Notes: a model not told the origin generated them from the sequence alone. A stretch of DNA of 51,509 nt from an uncultured Deferribacteraceae bacterium (GCA_947039395.1 CAMQYS010000014.1:1-51509), one strand, 5' to 3'. Numbered from the stretch's first letter, positions 37,523 through 46,139 are shown. Numbers and translations are program-made.

Positions 37523-38878
37523 TTATCTAATATTTTTCATAACTTTACTTATCTCTTTCATTGCATCTTTCTCATTTTTACCAGATATGCTTTTGCCAAC
37601 TTTTTTAAACATCTTATTCATCTGTGTAAGCTGATCTGATAACTTATTTATATCAGAAACGTTAGTTCCTGAACCCAATGCAATCCTCTTCTTTCTACTA
37701 CCGTTTAATAAATCAGGGTTTTTTCTCTCAAGATAGGTCATCGAAAATATAATAGACTCAATACGTTTTAATTTATTCTCATCCATATCTGAGGTTGGTA
37801 GTTTAGATTTTAAACCAGGAACAAGCTTTAATATACCTTCAACAGATCCTAACTTTTTCATCATTTTAAACTGCTTTAGTAAGTCGTTAAAGTCTAAGCC
37901 AACTTTTACTTTCTTAGATAGTTCAGCTGCATCTTCTTGATCAAGAAGCTCTGATGCTTTCTCAACAAGTGTTACAATATCACCCATACCCAATATACGT
38001 GATGCTAATCTATCTGGATGAAATAGTTCAAACTCATCAAAACGCTCACCAGTACCTATAAATGTGATAGGCTTACCTGTAACATATTTAATCGATAACG
38101 CTGCACCACCACGAGTATCACCATCAGTTTTTGTAAGGATAACCCCTGATATATCAAGAGTATCATTAAAAACTTTAGCAGTATTAACCGCATCTTGACC
38201 AGTCATAGAGTCTGCAACGAAAAATATATAATCTGGGTTAAGCATATTTTTCAGCTCAACTAATTCGTTCATTAAGTCATCATTAACATGCAATCTACCC
38301 GCTGTATCAAATATAACAATATCTTTAGCCGCACGTCTTGCAAACGCTAAACCATCTTTAGCTATCTTTAAAACATCATTTGTATCATGATCTGAATATA
38401 CATCAACAGATATATTTTTACCGATAACTTCAAGCTGTTTTACTGCCGCTGCACGAAAAGTATCGCATGCAACCATTAAGCTGTTTTTTGATTGTTTTGA
38501 AAAGTATTTTGATATTTTACCAGCTGATGTTGTTTTACCTGATCCTTGAAGACCAACCAACATAATAACTGTAGGGGGATTAGATGATAAAGGAACAGAC
38601 GGAGTATAATCTTTACCACCTAGAATAGTAATAAGATTGTCATTAATTACCTTTATGAATTGCTGTGAAGGAGAAACATTTTTTATAACTTCAAGCCCTA
38701 CTGCATCTGCTTTAACAGATGTAATAAATTCTTTCACAACTTTAAAATTAACATCAGCTTCAAGTAATGATAGCCTAACTTGTTTCACAGCTTCTTCAAT
38801 ATTAGCTTCTGTTATACGAGCTTCACCTCGTAGTCGACGAAAGACACCCGAAAGTTTCTCGTTCAAATCCGCAAACAT
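37523..38878 (-). CDS. ffh: Signal recognition particle protein Ffh
   Basis: GTPase of the SRP that targets nascent membrane proteins. N domain (1-85), G domain with GLQGSGKTTSAGKISKYF, FDTAGRLHVND and TKTDGDTRGGA, and the M domain (about 300-451), which is shorter in methionines than in E. coli but has the RNA-binding RKKRIALGSGT. 451 residues. GAGGG precedes the ATG. The gene is first in a seven-gene unit driven by the promoter at 38922-38950. The SRP RNA gene is not in this window. Confidence 0.96.
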   Translation of the reverse strand: MFADLNEKLSGVFRRLRGEARITEANIEEAVKQVRLSLLEADVNFKVVKEFITSVKADAVGLEVIKNVSPSQQFIKVINDNLITILGGKDYTPSVPLSSNPPTVIMLVGLQGSGKTTSAGKISKYFSKQSKNSLMVACDTFRAAAVKQLEVIGKNISVDVYSDHDTNDVLKIAKDGLAFARRAAKDIVIFDTAGRLHVNDDLMNELVELKNMLNPDYIFFVADSMTGQDAVNTAKVFNDTLDISGVILTKTDGDTRGGAALSIKYVTGKPITFIGTGERFDEFELFHPDRLASRILGMGDIVTLVEKASELLDQEDAAELSKKVKVGLDFNDLLKQFKMMKKLGSVEGILKLVPGLKSKLPTSDMDENKLKRIESIIFSMTYLERKNPDLLNGSRKKRIALGSGTNVSDINKLSDQLTQMNKMFKKVGKSISGKNEKDAMKEISKVMKNIR

Positions 38879-38921
38879 GGTAAATAATCCCTCACGGTCC
38901 TATAAAAATTTAGTACGATGG

Positions 38922-38950
38922 ATATTACTATAATTATAAGGTACTGTCAA
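38922..38950 (-). promoter_or_regulatory. Sigma-70 type promoter for the ffh-rpsP-...-metH unit
   Basis: On the minus strand, TTGACA (38945-38950) is followed by a 17-base spacer and TAATAT (38922-38927). Transcription would start near 38915, about 37 bases before the ffh ATG. The -35 is perfect, the -10 matches at five of six positions, and the spacing is optimal. Confidence 0.75.
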
Positions 38951-39037
38951 GTATTATTTATTGATAAAAAAGATATAGGTATCTAATAAATATAACATAT
39001 TCTCATTTATTGCTTTACCAACAAATTATTACTCAAT

Positions 39038-39069
39038 AATTAGCTAACTAATAAATTTATTAGCTAATT
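39038..39069. other. Long AT-rich hairpin after the surface-protein pseudogene
   Basis: AATTAGC (39038-39044) and GCTAATT (39063-39069) flank the perfect 14-bp palindrome TAATAAATTTATTA (39049-39062), with a 4-base bulge on one side. No T run follows on either strand. It lies between the pseudogene end and the ffh promoter. Confidence 0.4.
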
Positions 39070-39091
39070 AGCTAGCATAAACTATATTTTC

Positions 39092-40328
39092 TTAATTTTT
39101 AGGTTTAACAATATTTTTCAGAGTTGGATATAAATAACCCTCTCTCATCTCCCAAATGTTCTCAAAATCCCAGTTAGTTGTGAATGTAGTTTTATCTTTA
39201 AAATCAACAGCAGTTTTTAATGGAGCATAATCTGTATTATCTAATAATATTGTTGAGTAGCTGTAGTTTTCACAAGCAGAAGAAACCGTTACATTAACTG
39301 TATCTAGCCACCCTATTATCGCAGAAGTTTGAGGAGTATTGCTAACATTATCCGTTTCTGCTATCATATCTGCATAATTATAAGACGTGCTAATAATTAT
39401 CTCAAAAGGGATAGGAGTAGCAAATGAGCTAGCTTGTGCCTTACCTATCAATCCTCCAGAATAGCTATTATTATCAACACTGTAACTCTCAATTAAACCA
39501 GTGTTATAAGAATTAGCAATAGTAACATCTCCCTTCCATACAGAACCAATTAAATCACCAGTTGTGCTGTTATCATATGCAGGAACAGGAGCTTTAGTTG
39601 TTACTTTACCAGAATTATATGAGCTTTTTATCTCTGACCTAATGTTCCACCTAGTAATCCCTCCACTCCAAAAGTACCTTCTATATCACCAATATTAAAA
39701 GAGTTGATTGTAGTAGTTCTAACAGTATTATTATTTAATGCGATAAAACCTGCTGCGCCACCATTACTTTTTATATTTCCATTATTATACGACCTATCAA
39801 TATTCACAAGATTTGTTGATATATAAACACTATCTATAAACCTAGCCGTGCTTCCTGTTATAGATGTAATATCTCCACTATTATGAGAGTTAACAATATT
39901 AACCTTATCTATAGTTTCGATATGTCCTACTAACCCACCACCTGCAGAGTTCCACCAATTATAGTCGATACTTGATCTTATAACTCCATTAGTAGAAGAG
40001 TTATCAATACTCATCATACTCGTAGCATATGATAACTCTGCACACCCTATTAATCCACCTGCCTAAGACCCAACTGTATTATCACCAACCGTACTTACAG
40101 CTCCTTTGTTAATAGATTTCTCTATAACAATAAACTCGCTAGCCCCTAAGATATTACCGATTAATCCACCTGCACTATGAGTTGCATATACAGTTACATT
40201 ACTTGATACATTAGATAGAACAATGCCTCCCCTGCAATATCTGCTATAAATGAAGCACCAAACATCGTATCATCTTCAACTGAATTTACCGTACCATCTT
40301 TAAGATGTAAATTTTTAATCGTTAAATT
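39092..40328 (-). pseudogene. Decayed GLUG-motif surface protein gene
   Basis: Fragments of one gene can be followed through three frames. The first piece (about 40328-40230) encodes NLTIKNLHLKDGTVNSVEDD. A one-base shift in GCAGGGGAGGC near 40225-40235 leads into the second frame, broken by an in-frame TAG at 40063-40065. A second shift near 39630-39655 leads to the last frame, ending with EMREGYLYPTLKNI, a typical closing segment of such proteins. GLUG-like motifs recur: AGGLIGN, AGGLIGC, GGGLVGH, EGLLGG, GDLIGS and SGGLIGK. The signal peptide and N-terminus are missing; a TGA lies directly upstream. Intact relatives are exported adhesin-like proteins. Confidence 0.8.
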
Positions 40329-40447
40329 TCAAGCTTCATACTTACAACTTTAAAGTAACGGATAATACAGCAAGCTTCCATATCCTTAATATATATACTC
40401 TACTTTAATAACAAAAAAAAATGCAAACTTATTATTGAAAAAACAAC

Positions 40448-40469
40448 CTATATTCCCATACTGGAATAT
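40448..40469 (-). terminator. Possible second terminator: 8-bp perfect hairpin
   Basis: TATATTCC (40448-40455) and GGAATATA (40462-40469) form a perfect stem with a 6-base loop. On the minus strand GGTTG and then T6 follow. It lies between the 45-bp array and the pseudogene, far from any intact gene end, so it may instead be leftover from the array transcript or the decayed gene. Confidence 0.4.
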
Positions 40470-40513
40470 AACTTTGATTTTGAAATATTTAGACTTGAAT
40501 TTACTTATATACA

Positions 40514-40800
40514 GATTGTGATCGGTTACGGTTGGTGGCTTGAATATAGTTGTGCATAGATTGTGATCGGTTACGGCTGGTGGCTTCAATATAGTTATGT
40601 GCAGATTGTGATCGGTTACGGTTGGTGGCTTCAATATAATTATGTGCAGATTGTGATCGGTTACGGTTGGTGGCTTGAATATAGTTATGTGCAGATTGTG
40701 ATCGGTTACGGTTAGTGACTTGAATATAGTTGTGTATAGATTGTGATCGGTTACGGCTGGTGGCTTCAATATAGTTTATTGTACAGATTGTGATCGGTTA
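40514..40800. repeat. 45-bp tandem repeat array
   Basis: Seven copies of a core GATTGTGATCGGTTACGG start at 40514, 40559, 40604, 40649, 40694, 40739 and 40786. The period is exactly 45 bp, 47 for the last step; the last copy is cut after 15 bases. Units differ at a few positions (GGTTGGTGGC, GGCTGGTGGC, GGTTAGTGAC; TGCATAG, TGTGCAG). The array is far richer in G than its surroundings. One minus-strand frame stays open through it because 45 is divisible by three. There are no spacers, so it is not CRISPR. The stretch 40329-40513 shows no gene. Confidence 0.95.
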
Positions 40801-40842
40801 AAATTATCTACTAAAAGATAAACTAAACTCTTAAAACAAAAT

Positions 40843-40876
40843 AAAAAAAATCTGCTTGCAAATATATTACAAGCAG
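40843..40876 (-). terminator. Rho-independent terminator of the nifS-iscU-nfu operon
   Basis: On the minus strand CTGCTTG, an 11-base loop and CAAGCAG (40870-40876 and 40852-40858) form a perfect 7-bp stem, followed within one base by T8 (40843-40850). It lies about 20 bases past the nfu stop codon. This is the strongest terminator in the window. Confidence 0.9.
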
Positions 40877-40894
40877 CTTTATAAACATAATAAA

Positions 40895-41122
40895 TTATGC
40901 AGATTTAACTTCTTTGATTGAAGGTATCTCTTCTTTAATTCTTGCTTCAATACCATTTTTCAATGTCATCATAGAAAACGGACAAGAACCACAAGCTCCA
41001 CGAAGCTGGACAGTAACTATACCATCATCTGATACATCAACTAAATCTACATCACCACCATCAGCCTGAAGCATAGGGCGTACTTTTACTAATACTGCTT
41101 CAACTTCATCTCTCAAACTCAT
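40895..41122 (-). CDS. Nfu-type Fe-S carrier protein
   Basis: A 75-residue protein corresponding to the C-terminal domain of NifU; Nfu proteins carry 4Fe-4S clusters to client enzymes. The C-x2-C motif GACGSCPFSMMTLKNGIE and LQADGGDVDLV are diagnostic. A strong AGAGGAGAG site lies within the end of iscU, 4 bases before this gene. It is the last gene before the terminator. Confidence 0.93.
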   Translation of the reverse strand: MSLRDEVEAVLVKVRPMLQADGGDVDLVDVSDDGIVTVQLRGACGSCPFSMMTLKNGIEARIKEEIPSIKEVKSA

Positions 41123-41126
41123 AGTA

Positions 41127-41576
41127 CTACTCTCCTCTTTCTCTCTTTATCTCTGCTTTAAGATCATCAACAAGACTTTCCTCTTTACCGATTTTCTTAT
41201 AGTAATCCTTTAACGCCATCTCAACAGCTTCTTCTGCCATTACTGAGCAATGAATCTTTGCAGGAGGTAGCCCTCCAAGTTTATCTACTATATTCTGATT
41301 TGTTAATCTTAACGCATCTTCTAAGTGAGTTCCACGAAGAAGTTCTGTTGTCATAGAACTTGATGCAATCGCTGCTCCACAACCAAATGTTTTAAATGTT
41401 GCCTCTTCTATAACACCTTCATCGCTTATCTTTAAAAATAACTTCATCATGTCTCCACATGAAGGGTTTCCTACTTCTCCAACCGCTGAAGGATTTTCAA
41501 TCTCTCCCATATTTCTAGGATTTGTAAAATGATCCATAACCTCATCGCTGTAAGGTCCCATATTGTTTGTAGCCAT
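41127..41576 (-). CDS. iscU: IscU/NifU-type Fe-S scaffold protein
   Basis: Scaffold on which Fe-S clusters are built using sulfur from a cysteine desulfurase. The three cluster cysteines are in VGNPSCGDMMKLF, FKTFGCGAAIASSS and AKIHCSVMAEEA, and the Asp after the first Cys (CGD) is kept. 149 residues, with a charged C-terminal extension (DDLKAEIKRERGE). It sits between nifS and nfu. Confidence 0.95.
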   Translation of the reverse strand: MATNNMGPYSDEVMDHFTNPRNMGEIENPSAVGEVGNPSCGDMMKLFLKISDEGVIEEATFKTFGCGAAIASSSMTTELLRGTHLEDALRLTNQNIVDKLGGLPPAKIHCSVMAEEAVEMALKDYYKKIGKEESLVDDLKAEIKRERGE

Positions 41577-41611
41577 AACTATACCTCATATAAAAAAATT
41601 TTATTCTTGTT

Positions 41612-41704
41612 TATTAAAAAATTCTACTATCTTCTTGCAAATAACCCTACTTTATTATATTAAAACAGGTCATTATCATATATTAAAAAATTCTACTATC
41701 TTCT
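41612..41704. repeat. 24-base exact direct repeat ending in the nifS stop codon
   Basis: A 24-base string beginning TATTAAAAAATTCTACTATC occurs at 41612-41635 and again at 41681-41704, 69 bases apart. The second copy runs two bases into the nifS stop codon. The spacer between nifS and iscU otherwise shows no gene and no terminator. Confidence 0.85.
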
Positions 41705-42887
41705 ATTTATTATAAGCAGGAGACATCTCACATAATCTATTAACTATCTTAGGTGTTACTTCTAAAATATGATCAATATCTGCCTGAGTATTATATTTTG
41801 AAAGTGTCATCGTCATAGATCCAGCACATATATCTGTTGGAACACCAACCGCTGTTAAAACATGAGAAGCTATTAAATCCTCTTCATCTTCAGCTAATAT
41901 ATTAGATGAACATGCAGAACCAGATGCTGCATAAATACCGTTCTGTGTATAAGACATAAGAAGTGACTCTCCTTCTATATACTCAACCCAAAACGACACA
42001 TGGTACGGAAGCCTATCCTCTAGTGAACCCGTAAAATGAAGAAAATCAAACGACTCTCTTAATCCTGCAATTAGTTTATCACGTAATTCTTGCATATTTG
42101 GAACATAAATCTTCATCTCTTCTTTTGCAATCTTACAAGCCTCGCCAAATCCAACGATCGCTGCAACATTCTCTGAACCTGATCTATAACCACCCTCTTG
42201 ATGGCCACCATCTAAAAGAGACTTTAATTTCACACCATTACGTATATATAACGCAGCAGCTCCACGTGGGCCATAAATGTTCTGCGACGCAATAGTCAAT
42301 GTAGATGCTTTTATCTTATTCACATCTATATCCAATACACCAGCTGATGCTATAGCATCTACATGTAAATAAATTCCCTTCTCTTCACATATCTTACCGA
42401 TGCTTTCAATATCTTGAATAACACCTATTTCAGGGTTCGCATGTGATATCGCAACGAGAGCTGTATCTGATCTAATAGCAGACTTTAAATCTTCTAAATT
42501 AATCTTTCCATCAGTATCTACTTTTAATACTGTGTATGTATAACCCTCACTAACTTTCTTAGCAAGCAAATTATGTATCGATGCATGCTCAATCTCTGAC
42601 ACAATCATATGTTTCTTATCTTTTAAAACAGCAAGAATACCTTTAACTGCTAAGTTATTTGATTCTGTTCCGTTAGATGTAAATACTATCGTATCATCTG
42701 CATTAGCATTAACTAGTGCTGCAACCTGTTTGCGTGCTTCCTCAACCGCCACATAAGATCTTCTACCTAATGGGTAAAAATGTGCCGATGGGTTACCATA
42801 CTCTTCTGATATGAACGGTAACATCTTTTCCACAACTCTTACATCTGGCTTTGTACCAGCTATGTTATCTATATATATAAAACTCAT
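41703..42887 (-). CDS. nifS: NifS-like class V aminotransferase lacking the PLP lysine
   Basis: By fold and neighbours this is the cysteine desulfurase of the nifS-iscU-nfu operon (394 residues). Kept: GTESNNLAVKG, His101 (the ring-stacking His), Asn151, Asp177 (LHVDA), RSGSEN, and the sulfur-accepting Cys326 in ASGSACSSN. Changed: the PLP-lysine site, usually S-x-H-K-I/L-x-G-P-K-G, reads SQNIYGPRG, so the Schiff-base Lys is Asn203 and the His before it is Gln202. The Gln usually near residue 180 is Ala. The frame is clean. It could be an inactive scaffold-type NifS, a normal but lysine-less clade, or an enzyme with new chemistry. GAGGAT precedes the ATG. Confidence 0.88.
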   Translation of the reverse strand: MSFIYIDNIAGTKPDVRVVEKMLPFISEEYGNPSAHFYPLGRRSYVAVEEARKQVAALVNANADDTIVFTSNGTESNNLAVKGILAVLKDKKHMIVSEIEHASIHNLLAKKVSEGYTYTVLKVDTDGKINLEDLKSAIRSDTALVAISHANPEIGVIQDIESIGKICEEKGIYLHVDAIASAGVLDIDVNKIKASTLTIASQNIYGPRGAAALYIRNGVKLKSLLDGGHQEGGYRSGSENVAAIVGFGEACKIAKEEMKIYVPNMQELRDKLIAGLRESFDFLHFTGSLEDRLPYHVSFWVEYIEGESLLMSYTQNGIYAASGSACSSNILAEDEEDLIASHVLTAVGVPTDICAGSMTMTLSKYNTQADIDHILEVTPKIVNRLCEMSPAYNK

Positions 42888-43391
42888 ATATCAAATCCTC
42901 AAAATAATTTTAATTAAAATATTATAAAACAATATCTCTTGTTAATATAGACTTTATACCTCACCTATACTAATTAAGACCTATTTTATCTCATTTAGTT
43001 CAAATTACAAGTTAAAAAATAATAATTTACAAATTTCTCAATAATTACATACAATTTATTTATTTATTAACTAGTAACACTACCTAGCATATCATAAAAT
43101 TACGATAAGTTAAATTGATAAATCCGATAGTTTGAAAGAGATATAATTAGTAATACCATTTTCAATATAAAATGAAAACCTATCTATTAGATTAAAAAAT
43201 TAATTCAAAATTTCTACAGTAGTATATCTCAATAAACAAAACTTATAACAATTTTTAAACTTAATAATTTCTACAATATTACAATCCAAGAAATTTACAA
43301 CATAACAATATAACTTAAATATATAAATAAAATAATATAAAATATATCTATACTAAAGTCTGACAACTCATCACATAAATAATCGTTTAAA
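42888..43391. other. 504-base gene-free spacer upstream of nifS
   Basis: Very AT-rich. On the minus strand a TATAAT occurs about 50 bases before nifS (near 42927), but with no acceptable -35. I found no open frame, RNA gene or terminator. Several short AT motifs (TTTCTACAGTA, TTTCTACAATA) recur near 43210 and 43268, suggesting decayed repeats. Confidence 0.5.
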
Positions 43392-44315
43392 TTATCTTCT
43401 TACATCTAATACTAATTTATCATTTTCCAACTTATATTTTAACCCTCTTCTTACAGCACCACTCCTACCAAAATTATCAAGAGTTTGACGACCGTATGTA
43501 ACCGTTAATCCTGCTGCATTACCGATATCTAAAGTAAAATTATCTATGAAATATACAGCCTTTGATTGTCCTGGTAGTCCAAAATATTCTACAGCTGGAA
43601 GATCATCTGATGTATATTTTACCCAACAATCTTCCTTAAAACCAAAAATTAATCGTTTAGGCGTTGGAGCAGCAATAGGCTCGTTTTGCGAAGCGATACC
43701 TCTTGATGTACTATTCGTTGATGTAGGCGTTGATATATTTGTTTCTGTTCTAGAGTATTTTGCCTCATTATTTGTTTCATCTAACAACGTATTTATGTTT
43801 GTTGTTGGAGATGGATACTCTATTGACATATTTTCAACATCATCTCTCTCAACTACTTCAATTGTTGATGAAACATTTTTTAACGAATAAAAAACATAAT
43901 ATGATATAGCTCCAACAATTAACAGTCCGATAATAACAGAAATGATTATAATGTTACTATTGCTAACAGGCTCTTCTGTATCTTCAACAAACTCTACATT
44001 GTCAGATGAAGTAACCTTTTTAACACTTCCATTACTCTCATTATTACCATTTTTTACGCCAAATACCTTATTTCCTACTTTTGGATATTCAATATCAAAA
44101 AGAGGTTTAATCTGTATCTCATAATCGTAACCTAGATACTCTGCATACTGTTTTATAAAACCATATGCATGAAGGTAAGATGGCATTTCATGAAATTCTC
44201 CCTTATCCATTAACACTATAGAACTTTCTCGTATCTTAGTTTCTTGAGATACCACTTTAACAGTCTTGCCTAACTCTTCTCGTTTACTTCTTAATAATTT
44301 AGCTAATTCACTCAT
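43392..44315 (-). CDS. rodZ: RodZ-like cytoskeletal membrane protein
   Basis: Membrane-anchored HTH protein that couples MreB to the cell-wall elongation machinery. It has an N-terminal helix-turn-helix (about 1-70: LAKLLRSKREELGKTVKVVS), an acidic linker, one membrane helix (about 121-145), a Ser/Thr/Asn-rich periplasmic linker (about 160-220) and a C-terminal DUF4115-type beta domain (about 225-307: EDCWVKYTSDD, LDIGNAAGLTVTYG). 307 residues. It follows coaX by 48 bases. No mre genes are in this window. Confidence 0.88.
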   Translation of the reverse strand: MSELAKLLRSKREELGKTVKVVSQETKIRESSIVLMDKGEFHEMPSYLHAYGFIKQYAEYLGYDYEIQIKPLFDIEYPKVGNKVFGVKNGNNESNGSVKKVTSSDNVEFVEDTEEPVSNSNIIIISVIIGLLIVGAISYYVFYSLKNVSSTIEVVERDDVENMSIEYPSPTTNINTLLDETNNEAKYSRTETNISTPTSTNSTSRGIASQNEPIAAPTPKRLIFGFKEDCWVKYTSDDLPAVEYFGLPGQSKAVYFIDNFTLDIGNAAGLTVTYGRQTLDNFGRSGAVRRGLKYKLENDKLVLDVRR

Positions 44316-44363
44316 AATTCTTCTTTTTATAATTTATTTTTTGATAATCATACCAACTACAAC

Positions 44364-45143
44364 CTATATTTTACTCATATCGTAAATATATTTCAATCCA
44401 TGAAGAGTAAGATACGGCTCATAAATAACTGGATAGTTAATATCATTAATGAAAACTACTGATAATCCACCAGTAAATATTATACTAACCTTTGATTCAC
44501 ATCCTTCAAACTTATCTTTCAATATCCTAGATAATAAACCGTTAATTAAATCAAGATAACCGTAATATACTCCAGATCTTATTGATGTAACGGTATCTGT
44601 TCCTAAAACCTGTGTTGGAACTGATATCGGAACATTAGGAAGTAAAGAGGTAGTATTATGTAATTGTTCTGAAAATAGTTGCACACCCGGAACTATAATG
44701 CAACCGATAAAATCCCCTTCATCTGACAATACATTAAATGTTGATGCTGTACCCATATCGACAACTATTGCAGGTGTTGAATATTTTGTCTTAACCCCTA
44801 CAATATCTGAAACTATATCCGTTCCTATATAACTAGGATCAGCTATATTAGGAATCATCTTATACGGAAAAATATCTTTAACTAAGTATGGCTCTTTTTT
44901 CAAATGTTTTCTAGTAAACTCTACTATTGTTGGAGTTATAAGTAAAACAACTGATGAAATAACTACTGCTTCAATACTATCAATAGATACATTATTGTCT
45001 AGTAGATGAGCTAAAATTATTGATGAATATTCATCTACTGTTGCATTGCTCTCTGAATTAAGTCTAAAATCAAAACTTAGTTCATCATTTATGTATCCAC
45101 CAATACAAATATTGCTATTTCCTATATCAATTACTACTATCAA
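44364..45143 (-). CDS. coaX: Type III pantothenate kinase
   Basis: First step of CoA synthesis, ATP-dependent. ASKHA-fold motifs are VIDIGNSNICIG (phosphate loop), DPSYIGTDIVSD, AIVVDMGTASTFNVLS and GCIIVPGVQL. 259 residues. The start is TTG, read from the alignment of VVIDIGNS with the N-terminus and a GGAGATATAAG site. It overlaps the end of birA by 17 bases, so translation is coupled. The birA-coaX pair is common. Confidence 0.94.
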   Translation of the reverse strand: MIVVIDIGNSNICIGGYINDELSFDFRLNSESNATVDEYSSIILAHLLDNNVSIDSIEAVVISSVVLLITPTIVEFTRKHLKKEPYLVKDIFPYKMIPNIADPSYIGTDIVSDIVGVKTKYSTPAIVVDMGTASTFNVLSDEGDFIGCIIVPGVQLFSEQLHNTTSLLPNVPISVPTQVLGTDTVTSIRSGVYYGYLDLINGLLSRILKDKFEGCESKVSIIFTGGLSVVFINDINYPVIYEPYLTLHGLKYIYDMSKI

Positions 45144-45897
45144 GACTTATATCTCCAAGCTTTATTGTTGAGAGAGATTTTTTAGAATCTACAACAATCA
45201 ATCCACCATCTTTATCGATCCCATACTCTCTATAAGTTTTCTTCTCTGTGCCAATAGTAATAGATATGTCACTACCCTTACATGCAGTATAATTTTTCCA
45301 CATCGCTTTAATATCTAACCCACCTGAAACCAATTTACTTATATTACTTTCAAGTCTTGATAATATTGATGCTAGTAAAACATCTGGATACACTGATTTT
45401 AAATAGTTATCACTTAAACTAGCTAGAGTACTGTTAATGGAGTTATCTTCTGTTTTACCAGAAATATTTATGCCAACACCTAAGATAACTCTAGTAAGTT
45501 CTTCTCCTGAAAACATCGCTTTTAAAACCATTCCAGCTACTTTCTTATTTTTTATTAATATATCATTAGGCCATTTAAGAAATGTTCCTTCTGAATACTT
45601 TCCAAGTGCCTCTACAAGAGAGTAACCTACAACAATATTTAATGGTGCTAAAAAGTTTTTTGCAATAAGTGGTAATTCTACTGAAAATAGTAGAGACTCT
45701 TCACAATTTTCCCACTTACGATTATTTCTACCCGTTCCATTGGTTTGAACACCTGCAACAACAACCTTGCCTTCTATGCGAGAGCTTTTTAAAATATATT
45801 CATTGGTTGAAGATAGAGACTTAAACACTTCAATCTCTTTCCCTAAATTCTTAGTTGTTAAAATGTCTTTAAATGAGCTCATGGAAAACTTAACCAT
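45127..45897 (-). CDS. birA: Biotin-protein ligase, single-domain form
   Basis: Attaches biotin to carrier proteins such as the acetyl-CoA carboxylase subunit. It has the catalytic domain only, without the N-terminal repressor HTH. FLKWPNDILIKNKKVAGMVL and VILGVGINISG are typical. The biotinyl-AMP loop, commonly GRGRxGRxW, reads GTGRNNRKW here; the changed residues lie in a loop tolerant in other ligases. The ATG at 45897 (257 residues) is chosen for the strong GGGGGG site just upstream. Confidence 0.92.
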   Translation of the reverse strand: MVKFSMSSFKDILTTKNLGKEIEVFKSLSSTNEYILKSSRIEGKVVVAGVQTNGTGRNNRKWENCEESLLFSVELPLIAKNFLAPLNIVVGYSLVEALGKYSEGTFLKWPNDILIKNKKVAGMVLKAMFSGEELTRVILGVGINISGKTEDNSINSTLASLSDNYLKSVYPDVLLASILSRLESNISKLVSGGLDIKAMWKNYTACKGSDISITIGTEKKTYREYGIDKDGGLIVVDSKKSLSTIKLGDISLDSSN

Positions 45898-45972
45898 AAC
45901 ATCCCCCCAGTAAATAATAAATAACAACTACAATCGTTCAACAAAGTATTATTAATTACCTTAATAAGTAAT

Positions 45973-46079
45973 AGGCGTGATTTAGCATATATTATCGGTT
46001 ATTCTATTATAGAACAATAGATTTATCAACCATTAAAATATTTCTCAAAAACTTTATAACAGACTTAGTTAACACGCCT
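45973..46079. other. Structured element, possible small RNA, between birA and leuS
   Basis: AGGCGTG (45973-45979) and CACGCCT (46073-46079) could close a 107-base element. Inside, GGTT and AACC flank the nested hairpins CTATT/AATAG and TTCTA-TTA-TAGAA near 45997-46030. The GC-rich ends stand out in an AT-rich spacer. There is no clear promoter on either strand. It lies upstream of the proposed leuS -35, so it need not be in the leuS leader. It is only a candidate. Confidence 0.3.
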
Positions 46080-46081
46080 TT

Positions 46082-46106
46082 AAGTATATTGTTAAATAAT
46101 ATACTT
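46082..46106 (+). promoter_or_regulatory. Perfect 9-bp inverted repeat before the leuS promoter
   Basis: AAGTATATT (46082-46090) and AATATACTT (46098-46106) form a perfect stem with a 7-base loop, ending six bases before the proposed -35 of leuS. It could be an operator, or a weak terminator for whatever lies upstream; no T run follows. Confidence 0.4.
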
Positions 46107-46111
46107 TATGC

Positions 46112-46139
46112 TTGAAGAATACACGCAATATGTTATAGT
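46112..46139 (+). promoter_or_regulatory. Sigma-70 type promoter for leuS-lptE-holA
   Basis: TTGAAG (46112-46117), a 16-base spacer and TATAGT (46134-46139). A transcript would start near 46146 and give a leader of about 34 bases containing AGAAGGAAA before the leuS ATG. Both hexamers are near consensus, though the spacer is one base short of optimal. Confidence 0.6.

Noticed and set aside
38835-38870. tRNA-like T-arm sequence GTTCAAATCC
   Set aside because: It lies inside the start of ffh and no acceptor stem or anticodon arm can be folded around it.
40386-40769. Open minus-strand frame with 15-residue repeats across the 45-bp array
   Set aside because: The period forces an open frame. Unit differences change amino acids as freely as silent sites, and there is no promoter or ribosome-binding site. 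Kept only as a question in the array finding.
40514-40800. CRISPR array
   Set aside because: Units are directly adjacent with no unique spacers, and no cas genes are present. The same holds for the array at 1-415.
45914-45941. birA promoter TTGAAC-16-TATTAT on the minus strand
   Set aside because: The hexamers are acceptable, but the start would fall about 10 bases before the ATG, inside the ribosome-binding site.
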